From Candolleomyces eurysporus (taxonomy: Eukaryota; Basidiomycota; Agaricomycetes; Agaricales; Psathyrellaceae), in the NCBI GenBank assembly GCA_027579435.1, contig JANBPK010000502.1, positions 1-17,497 of the forward strand: DNA of 17,497 bases. Reading direction: 5' to 3'. Of the stretch, positions 1 to 8,420 are shown in pieces (position 1 is the first letter of the stretch; every line of letters starts with the position of its first letter). A program made the position numbers and the translations under genes. Under the pieces are notes generated by a model that worked only from the letters and a program-made list of their open reading frames with translations, had not been told where the DNA came from and made no database searches.

Positions 1-477
1 TATGAAATGGGCATCTACAATCCAAATAACCCAATTCATCCGTATGTTGTCACCACTATTTCGTTCTCTGTTCTCCACTTAGCAAGGTCTCTTGTTAGTC
101 AGCTTTTCAATTGGGTGTGGCCGAAGGCTTTGCAACTTCAGCTCGATCGGTTTGCCACATATTGGAACAACCATAAAGTTCGGACCCAGAGGAACAAGGC
201 CAACATGTCCGGATTGACCCCTCGGCATGCATTTATTACGCCAGATCCAACCCGCTACACAAAATGCTATGTCGAGATTGATCGTGTCGTTGTAGATGCT
301 CTCAGGGAGCAGATTCCTACGTCACGCAAGGAGTCGATGTGATTTGTTGATGATGCATTCCTGGAACTTGTAGAAGAGGCGTACAACGCAGTGGGAAAGC
401 CTGACCTTTCTGATATTCATCGGGTTTGGAACGTCTTTTCTGCAATTCTCATCCACATTCCAGACTTTGTTCAGTGA
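1..477 (+). pseudogene. integrase core domain protein of a fungal mobile element, 3' fragment with internal stop
   Basis: The reading frame open from base 1 carries the tail of the 'integrase core domain' proteins common in Agaricomycete genomes. The recognisable stretch is WVWPKALQLQLDRFATYWNN followed by HKVR and a PxxAF motif, which in this family lies just after the DDE catalytic core. An intron at about 42-98 (gtatgt...ttgttag, 57 nt) is likely, because removing it joins a PNNPIH stretch to the QLFNWVWP stretch as in relatives. TGA at 340-342 interrupts the frame, yet the same frame continues with a family-like tail (residues around FVDDAFLELVEEAY) to TGA at 475-477. The 5' part lies outside the window. 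I see this as a degraded or single-mutation copy; a sequencing error at 340-342 is the alternative. The family name is from memory, not from a search. Confidence 0.6.
42..98 (+). other. predicted intron in the integrase fragment
   Basis: Donor gtatgt and acceptor ttag bound 57 nt. The length is a multiple of three and there is no stop inside, so the frame is open with or without removal. Splicing is inferred from the family-like junction it produces. Confidence 0.5.
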
Positions 478-505
478 TCTCTTATTTAACTACATGTATT
501 GATAG

Positions 506-2959
506 GCTTTGACACGAAACACGGTCCCCCGCAGTCTGCGCGAGGTTGATGAGACATCAAAGGTTGCGCTAGGGATTGGGACGCAGATATCGCTCGCGCG
601 GGAAAAAATCCTGGCGTGAAGTTCCCGCCAACCATAACTACTACGATGGTCTGGAATATCCCCCACTTCCAGCGTGGGCTGCAATGCTCGCGACATTCGC
701 CGACCAAGTGGACATGTTTCTGGCATGGAACCAGGCGGAAAACCGACTATGGCGACTTTTAACCATGCTCGTTCTGGACCTCAGAGCCACAAAGTACGAT
801 GGCAGCGACCCGCGAAAGGCGAAGAATCTATTAGTGAAGGCCTCGTCAGTATATCTTCGCGGTGCTCCTTTGCCTACGCAGCATGCAAGGCCGAAGGTGT
901 ATGCCACCATTCGAAATGGGATTGAACTGTGTTCTTTATTGCACTGCTACCTAAACACCGCAGTTTGTTGCAAAGCTCTTGGGGAGTATACCGAGGTGAG
1001 TACGAACAATGCACTCAGGGCTTGACTGACTCTTTGAGCAGGCTCTGGCCTGGCTGCACGAGTTTCATGTTCTAGACCGAACAGTGCGCTACAACACTAC
1101 CCGTTCGAAACCTCTGTGGGGTATGCTTCGTTTAATCGAATCTCATTTTGTCACTCATATCGACAATCTCAGATTGGGAATCATGTTACCCTAGATCGGA
1201 AAGCTTTTACGCGAACATTTGTTCCTACCGGTCGACGCTTGGCTCAACATCCCTTTCAATCCATAATACCGGGTCTGCTGCATATTGGTTCTGGTCCGGA
1301 TTCAAGTTTCTACCCGCTGACGATCCTCTCGTTATCAACTCTTCGATTCTCATTAGCGCTGGACACAAGATTCTCAAGAAAGCAGACAGTATTTCCAAGT
1401 ATCTCCACCCGGAACCTTCATTTTTGGACAGGATACGTCTCAAGGAGCCATCTTTGCAGGCGCTCGGATCTTGGAAAAAGCGCGTTCCAAAGTCGAGGAA
1501 GAATCTCCCGTCCCGAGCAGGATGCGGGACGTTCGTTCATAAGGGTGAGCTCACTTTTCGTCAATGCAGCCCGGTACGCTCACTCCTAAACAGGTTACCT
1601 GTACGTTCTGGGAGGCGACAAAACCCTCCATGGTACCCACTACCGCGACTTCTGGCGAATCAAACTCTCGACGTGCAAACAATGGGAACGCCTCCCTGAT
1701 TACCCCCGACCAGAGAGGGATCTCAGGAAACTCAGTTTCTTCGAGTTTGGGATCGACCGTAAACGGGAGATCGCCTACTACTTCACCGGAATACCTTTAC
1801 TCGACGTGTTCAACCTACGGACGCTCCAGTGGGGCGAGACCTGGACGAGCTACATAGAAAAGCCTAATCAGAAACGTAACAGCATGTGGCCTTACGGGAT
1901 GGGTATCAAGTCCGTCCCAGCCATGTCTGTCCAAAGCCTATGGGACAAGATGTACGTGTTTGGTGGAGAGCCGATGTCCACAGGGCTTGGGTGCAATCTC
2001 CTCATGGAGCTCGATTTCAGGACGCTGGAGTGGGAGAAGCTGAGCGGGGATGACGGTTGGAGTAGGAAACCCCCAGGGTATGACGAGAAGGGGATGAGGC
2101 TTTATGTGATGTATGGGGATGCGAATCGGTTGGGGGCTAAGATAAATCAAGAGGAGGCGGGAAACTTCAATTCCCATGCTTACTACGATATCTGGAGCTG
2201 GGATCTTGCGAAGGGTGGCTGGAGGGATGAGAGAATTGCGGGAAATCCACCGAGTCCTCGAACAGAGATGGCCGTCGCTTATGTGAGTCTCGTCTTTTTG
2301 CGAATACGGGGAATAGAAACTCATTGTTGCCTGGAACCCCGCGACAGACCACGTATTCGCTTTTGGAGGCTACTGTCCCACCGCTCCAAGCAGGTCTAGC
2401 TCAGACGAGAAGGTTGAGTTCACATTCAGCTATTATGCCGACACCTTCACCGCCAAGCTCGACCGCAACGCCGATTCCACGGTTTCACTTCATTGGAAGC
2501 AAGTGCTGACACGCGGGTTCCCCACCTACAGAGCAGCAGCTAAACTCGTTACGGATGACACAACGGGGAAGATGTACTTGTTCTCTGGCTATGTGAATAC
2601 GGAATACCTTCCCTCGGACAAGGGAGATGGGACGAGTCGCTCGTTTGGCGACTTATGGGAGCTGAGAGTGGATCTTCCTGGATCTGGATGGGAGAACGCT
2701 CGTGTTGATCTGGAGGATGAGGCGAGGAACGCCGCTGCGGGACCGTGGCAAAGGTGTTTTGCTTGTGGAGACTTTGGAAGCTGGAAGAAGTGCGGAGGTG
2801 TGTCTCGTCCGAGTCTATTAGGTCTCTTTCACTGCATCGAGATGTACTGATGTGTCATTTCCAGGTTCGTGTAAGGGACGCGTTCATTTTTGTGGACAAG
2901 AATGTCTCAGGGACGGGTGGAGTGAGCATAAGAAGGCACACGGATGCCGGAAGGTGTAA
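506..2959 (+). CDS. kelch-repeat protein with C-terminal MYND zinc finger, probably disrupted
   Basis: Exons supported: about 506-995, 1042-1120, 1173-1544, 1594-2282, 2335-2797 and 2865-2959. The N-terminal part is helical and resembles that of basidiomycete kelch/MYND proteins. The middle holds kelch-type strands (YLYVLGGD near 1596, MYVFGGEP near 1951, a FAFGGY stretch near 2350). The C-terminus is a MYND finger split by the last intron: CFACGDFGSWKKCG, then CKGRVHFCGQEC, then HKKAHGC and stop TAA 2957-2959. MYND fingers bind proline-rich partners and kelch blades mediate protein contacts, so an adaptor role in cytosol or nucleus is likely but unproven. Two defects stand out. Family-like sequence before 617 is in another frame (one extra base near 617). 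The acceptor expected at 2333-2334 reads GG, whereas the paralogous fragment has AG. No convincing start codon is visible upstream. It may be a recent pseudogene or contain sequence errors. Confidence 0.7.
2283..2334 (+). other. intron with lost acceptor (GG instead of AG) in the kelch-MYND gene
   Basis: A good donor (gtgagt at 2283) follows the exon ending in a MAVAY stretch. The next kelch exon resumes in phase at 2335, but the two bases before it are GG. The related fragment at 11649-11693 has the same donor and ends in cccag at the equivalent place. The only upstream AG in reach (2315-2316) would give a 34-nt intron, shorter than any other here. Reading through reaches a stop at 2397-2399. 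Confidence 0.6.
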
Positions 2960-3805
2960 TGCACTCATACAGCGGATTCCAAGTTCACCTGCAGGGATAT
3001 CGCCGTCTAATCGTTTTACATCTAATCGTTATATAATTGTATCTTCTGCTTCAGTTAATTCTTGTCGGATTACTTGATAATGTATTTCACTTTGGTTTAG
3101 CCGTCTGGAATTGCAACTGACTCTTCGGATTTTTGGTCAGTAGCACTCCTCCGAGATGCCGCAGTGGTGAGCGCTTCTCTCGAACTCAAAGCGGTTTCAA
3201 GCAAGCTCACGGGAATTGGACGGGAATGGTTTCGGCACCCTCTTTATGGCATTTGCCACCAAGGGATCATTTGACAGACATCAGTAGCACATTGTTGCTG
3301 CGCTCCAGTTCGTCTAGATCTCAGTTAAACGTGGAAGTAAAGATGGTCGCCCAGGACGGTGAGAGAACTCAGCGAGCGGAATGGCTTGGGATGCGGAACT
3401 TATTTCCTACCCGAAGGCTAGACGCGACGCTCAGTTGATCTGCCTATCTCAAGAGACCTCCGTGTGACCGTTCCTAGCTGCGAGGAAGAGCGAATGATAC
3501 TCTCCTTCGTCTTATTGCCCCAGGTGGGTTGCATCGCTGTCCAAGGTTGAGTGTGCTGAAGATAGGTGACTTTTGGCTAATGATCGTCAAGGCACAACTC
3601 ACAAGCTTCGGAGCAATCACGGGAAATCCGGCCGGGAAAGCAGAACGTTCATCGACGAACAAGATTTGAAACTCGTGGAGGAATCAACCATCAGCTCTTG
3701 GCTCTCGGTGGCATCTTTGTGCATCCCGGTGCTGCCGTCTGGTAATCCGTTTTAAGATGAGCTCTGGCCAAAGCTTGAGGGCATCGCCCATCCGCTTTCT
3801 TGAAG
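2960..3805. other. intergenic spacer between the kelch-MYND gene and chitinase A
   Basis: No gene is recognised here. The stretch is alignable with 12023-13102 apart from the insertion there, so it is part of the duplicated block and should hold the chitinase promoter. I see no clear TATA box; a weak TTTTAAG lies at 3751-3757, about 50 bases before the start codon, with a TTTAAAG counterpart at about 13047 in copy B. Confidence 0.5.
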
Positions 3806-6800
3806 ATGCTCTGGTTGGTAGTTGGGGTGTTGGCACTGCTGTCCCCGACCGCGTTCGCCGCCGGTATGAATTATCTAGCATGGGACGATTTCATGGACTT
3901 GGTTACTGAGAGCTATTCTTTTATTAGACTGCAGAGTCGCCACTGTCGGATCTCCCCACAGCACTTGCTGGGATATCGCAACCGCCGCTGGTATCAGCAC
4001 TACCCAACTTTCATCGTTTAATCCAGGTGTCGACTGTGGCAGACTCCAACCAGGTGCTTAGTATCTTAGCGCGCAAAGTTAAATCGTTTTGATTCCTATT
4101 TCGCAGGTCAAAGATTGTGTACCTCGTCTGGCACTCTGCCTAATATTTCTCCTAAACCGAATCCCGATGGCTCCTGTGCTAGGGTCAGTATGCTGGTCTT
4201 TCAGTTACGCTGTATCTCTAATATCTTGTCTCTTTATCTTTACAGCATACCGTCGTGCCCGGCACTTGGTGTGCATTGATCGCGGCACAGTACGGTATTA
4301 CTGAGGCTGACATCGAGAGGTTTAACAAAAATACATACAAGTGGAAAGGTACGCACCCTTTATTTCTGGTCGCCTGAATACCCTCCCTCATGGTTTCCGC
4401 CGCGCAGGTTGCGCTGGTCTTCAGGCTAACGCTGTCATTTGTGTCTCTTCTGGAACCCCTCCTCCCATTCCGTGCGTCTGTGTTTGATTGTTTGATGATT
4501 GACTAACTGATTGTAAATCATCGTCACTATTACAGCGTCAATCCCAACCTTCAGTGTGGCCCTGAGAGCCCCGGCAATAAGACCTGCCCTCTCAATGTGT
4601 GTTGTAGTGCGTACGGGTTTTGCGGACTGACGTCCGAGTTTTGTCAAGCCGCGCCGGTAAGGTCAACCCCTGTTTCCTTGGCCTTTTTGCACTCATCATT
4701 GCTATTTTACGCAGAATGGTGATCCTTGGTGCGAAAATGCACCAACTGTTATTCACATTCGATGTTCAACCGTCTCGTCTGTTTTAGTCTCTCGAACTGC
4801 GGTACTCCTACTCCCAGGACCTGCGGTGGCTCACAGCTGAAGCGGAAGGTTGGGTACTACGCTGGTTGGGCTGCACGCCGAAGCTGCCAGCCATTCAAAC
4901 CCGAAAATCTCAATCTTGAAGGATGGACTGGAGTCATCTTCGCTTTCGCGACCATCTCGCAATCCAATGAAATTAGTAGGTCAAATATCGCGAACTTCGC
5001 TTAGTCGAGCGGTTGTCGAACTGATCTCTTTCCTGTATAGCCCTTGCTTCTGCAGATGAGCAACTCCTTCGCGACACCGTGAGCCTTAAGAACAGGTGGC
5101 CCAATCTCGAGGTAACGATTGCAGTTGGAGGGTGGACATTCTCGATGGAAGACCCTACCAAAACACTTTTCACTCAAATGATCTCCACTCGTGCAAACAG
5201 AGCCAAGTTTATCACATCTGTTCAGAACTTCTTGTCAAAGTACAGCTTGGATGGGATCGATATCGACATGGAGTATCCTGCTGCTATCGAAAGGCAGGGT
5301 CCGGCCGAAGGTAATGATTCCAATACAATTTACGACATTTGCTATGATCTTTTACGGCCTTATAGATACTCCCAATCTTACGGCGTTCTTCAGTGAAATT
5401 AAGACTGCCTTAGGTTCCAAAGTCGTTTCAGTTGGTGAGTCCGTCGTTCTGCGCTTTTATCGAGACAAGGCCTTGCTTATGTCTGTTCAATCAGCTGCAC
5501 CGGCGGGCTACTGGTTCCTGCGAGGATTCGAGATCAACAGGATCGTCAAGGATGTTACCTACATCAACATGATGTGTAAGTTCATTGCCAGTAGTCGATC
5601 TCTTGCACTCACCATCCTTCAGCCTATGACTTCCATGGTCCCTGGGATCTGGCCGTTCAGGGAGAAGATGGAACTGCTAAACCACACACGTCTTCGAAGG
5701 ATATCATGGACGCCATTGTCCTTTATACTCGTGCCGGGGTCGATTTCAGCAAAGGTAAGGATTAATTCACATTGAGGGACGAGGGCATCATTCTGACGTT
5801 TCTCGCAGTGAACCTGGGTATGACTTGTTCACTTTTTTTGTCTGGGATCCATTAAGAAATGGTTTTACTAGGTCTGGCCTGGTATGGTCGTACATATGCG
5901 GTAGGAGGGTGCAGAGGAACCGGCTGCTTGGTGCGTAGCCGGATATTGCAGCGTTATGCTGAAACGAGCTGATTTTCGACAGATGAGCGGCGGTGGAAAA
6001 CCTGGACCATGCACCGGTGAATCCAGTATCAAATCCCAGACCGAGATTTGGAACGAAATTAAAGACGCTAAGATCACCCCGACGTACGATTCCAACACCC
6101 ACACTTATTGGTACAACAAGGTATGCGGTGATGAGCTCCACCCGGTATCTTAGCCAGCTAAATCTATTTCGATAGGATGGCGACTTTATTACATACGACG
6201 ATACAAACTCGTGGAAGTGAGTGCTTTGAAATTCATCCTTGATTTTTGTATGGTGCTCCTGACATTATCTTGCCGTTTGAAGCCACAAAACTGACATGGC
6301 TGGCCGTTATTGCTTCGGCGGTACTTTCGTCTGGTAAGCCCAAATCCCATCCTACCTTCCGCTCGACCGCTCATCGACTTCTCTGGCAGGTCTTTGGATC
6401 AAGGAACTCCCTCGGCGTCAGTTTTGTTGTCTCCCTACGTAGTCGTTATGATCTCATTGCTGGGACAGTCCTCCACCTCCTGAGCCCGAGTTCGAAGTAG
6501 GATGTATTCATAAAGTTCCCAGCCAGGAATTCTTGGGTCATTGCCTGGTACGTCCATCTCAAAGCTCACGTCCAACCGCCTTCAAAATCATGTCTTTCGC
6601 GAATCCTAGAAAATGGTCAACGACATCTTCGACACAAACCAGGTGAGTGTTCTCCCCTCCCACCCTCAGACATACGACTGATCAGGATATAGTGCGTACA
6701 ATTGTCCGGATTCTCATCAGACAGCTGAGCCTGCCGAAGGTACAATCTCAATGGAACCGACAAATGTGAGACCACGGCAACGGCACTTCGACCATTTGGA

Positions 6801-8137
6801 TGCTACAAGGACTGCTGCTTGTGAGTAAATATATTGTCAACCGATTCGCATCGACTTACGTGCCCGTTTAGATACCTCGGGTGAGTCGGACTCCAAAGTA
6901 AACTACTTTTGCCGGATGATGATGACCATTTGCAGACTGGGTGAATACAAGAACGTTCAGATTCGCGCAAAGGAGGTCAAAGTAAGTTGTTCAGAGTTTT
7001 TCAATTGTCTCGAGTAGGTGGATATTTTTGACACTTTGCGCCTTTACATCAGGAAGCGGCCTTGTCGATTCTGAATACCTGCCATGGACCGGGTCCCTCC
7101 AGACGTGGTGTTCAGCGCCGAGCGCCGACTCTCGCAGCTTTGGTACCTGTGATCATCGCAAAGTGGACAATGATCGCTGCTGCGAACATTGCGTGAGTGT
7201 TCGCGCACATATTTGTGGCTAGTATGTAATGCTGAGGCTTTGGAACGCAGCACCGTTATCATTGGTGCAATCGTGTGGACATTGGTCCAATTCTTCAAGA
7301 ACTGGAATGACGATGAGGTATGAAACTTGCAGATTGTTTTTGATCTGAAACTCTCTGGTTAACCCCCTCCTTTCCAAGGAACGTGGGGAGTTCGTACTGA
7401 CGACCGTAAAAGAGACGCGGGAGAAGTATCCAGAGTTCAATATCATCATGGCGCATTCCGACCATACGCCAAGCTTCGAAGAGCCCTGTTATCACAGGCA
7501 TGTCGAATTCGACCGACCTTTCCCTCATGGCACCTACGGGTATGCTCCATCTAAACTTCTCCACCTATGAGTCTGGAACCTAATGAAATGTGTCATTAAT
7601 TGGTATAGTTACGAGATCTATTTGACGAGAAGGGGTACGTCTTGACTTTCTCGAAATCGTTTTACACTGACACCATCGCGTGTCTAGGTAACTTCACTCT
7701 CAAAGGAGACGGTGGATACATTAATGTCAGTTTTCGTCAACTTCGAGATCTCGCTTCACGCTGACATCGCCGCCCTTTGCAGTGGGCTTGGAGTGGATAT
7801 ATCTCAGAGTGAGACGATCGCTCCACGCAAGATATCCCAGTTGACTGACGGCCTTTCCTTGTAGGGACCCAAATAACAAGAAACAGCTAGCCGTTCATGC
7901 CCCTGGTGCTGGTTATGGGTACGCCGCCCCGGTCCAAGGTAAATACGTGGAGAATGGGCAGACTAAGAGCATTGAGCTCGCCGTGTCCCTCGGGTAAGCG
8001 GATCCGCTTCTCCAATTCTCCGACCTTGCCGCTGACAATGGGGATGCTTTGCAGGAGTCCTGACGGGTGTGCCACAAGTCTCGAAGTGAATGTCGGGNCC
8101 CCCCAAACCTGCAATTCGTTGCCAAGACATCGACTAG
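3806..8137 (+). CDS. killer-toxin-like GH18 chitinase, copy A (LysM-LysM-CBM18-GH18), frame broken after the catalytic domain
   Basis: Secreted chitinase hydrolysing beta-1,4-GlcNAc chains by the GH18 retaining mechanism. Exons follow copy B: 3806-3863, 3928-4053, 4107-4183, 4246-4348, 4408-4471, 4536-4656, 4715-4728, 4788-4975, 5041-5310, 5366-5434, 5495-5575, 5623-5754, 5809-5817, 5872-5930, 5983-6120, 6176-6216, 6283-6333, 6390-6416, 6469-6547, 6610-6642, then about 6693-6820, 6872-6880, 6936-6981, 7053-7192, 7251-7317, 7379-7539, 7609-7634, 7688-7725, 7783-7808, 7865-7993 and 8055-8137. ATG 3806 opens a hydrophobic signal peptide ending in AFA. Two LysM modules, a hevein-type module and GH18 follow; the catalytic DGIDIDME lies at 5250-5273. 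After exon 20 no splice choice keeps the frame: an acceptor at 6692 leads to TGA 6726-6728, and one at 6724 shifts the frame. Downstream exons remain well kept. An 'n' at 8098 also adds a base. The product may end soon after GH18, or the base calls may be wrong. Confidence 0.85.
4715..4728 (+). other. 14-nt microexon of chitinase A
   Basis: The bases between acceptor gcag (ending 4714) and donor gtgcga (4729) form a 14-nt exon linking the chitin-binding module to the GH18 domain. The phase fits only if this exon is used. The counterpart in copy B is 14010-14023, identical in length and phase. Confidence 0.75.
5809..5817 (+). other. 9-nt microexon of chitinase A
   Basis: Acceptor tcgcag ends at 5808 and donor gtatga begins at 5818, leaving 9 nt that code for part of a VNLG stretch just before the LAWYGR motif of GH18. 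Copy B has the same at 15108-15116. Confidence 0.75.
6872..6880 (+). other. second 9-nt microexon of chitinase A
   Basis: Flanked by acceptor gtttag (to 6871) and donor gtgagt (6881), this 9-nt exon joins the Cys-rich segment to the exon starting at 6936 in the right phase. The copy B counterpart is 16166-16174 with identical bases. Confidence 0.7.
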
Positions 8138-8420
8138 TACGTCAACCGGAGATCTTGACCTTCAATTCCAGATGCAGGCGCTACCTTCCGAACCTGGCAC
8201 CTTCGGTCATCTCAATCCTACGTTCCTTTCTTTCGTTCTTTCCGATCATTACTCCAAACAAACCACTTCACTCATTCATTTTTATCTCATGGCTCGATAC
8301 ATTACATATAATACCCCTGTTTAAATGGCATGCAAGTACAAGACCGTCGCTTAGGTTGCCGACTCTGGTGGCGGGTAGGCAAGGTCCGTTCTGAAACGGC
8401 CACTCGAAAGTCTCCGAATC
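8138..8420. other. convergent intergenic region, chitinase A and DUF4470 gene
   Basis: The 283 bases lie between the stop codon of chitinase A and the stop codon of the minus-strand gene, so both 3' UTRs and polyadenylation sites must sit here. No canonical AATAAA is seen; an AT-rich stretch around 8295-8325 is a candidate. The first part still resembles the flank after chitinase B. Confidence 0.5.

Larger units (their letters stand above)
2167..8203 (+). repeat. segmental duplication, copy A (kelch-MYND 3' part, spacer, chitinase A)
   Basis: This block matches 11531-17497 in the same order and orientation, exon by exon and intron by intron through the chitinase, and through most of the spacer. 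Copy B lacks about 310 bp corresponding to roughly 2514-2822 and has about 260 bp extra corresponding to position about 3206. Similarity still shows in the 3' flank after the chitinase stop, so the right end of the unit lies at or beyond the end of copy B in the window. Identity was judged by eye; no alignment was computed. Confidence 0.85.

Noticed and set aside
1225..1443. Minus-strand open frame
   Set aside because: It is antisense to the exon 1173-1544 of the kelch-MYND gene, which fits the gene model in phase.
6726..6728. TGA shared in position by both chitinases (also 16021-16023), considered as a recoded or genuine end of the protein
   Set aside because: In copy B the acceptor at 16019 bypasses it and all later exons stay in phase to 17427; no recoding signal is visible.
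3806..8137. Splitting the chitinase into two genes, one for GH18 and one for the C-terminal module
   Set aside because: Copy B gives one continuous 2556-nt frame, and no start codon with a promoter is evident at the start of the C-terminal exons.
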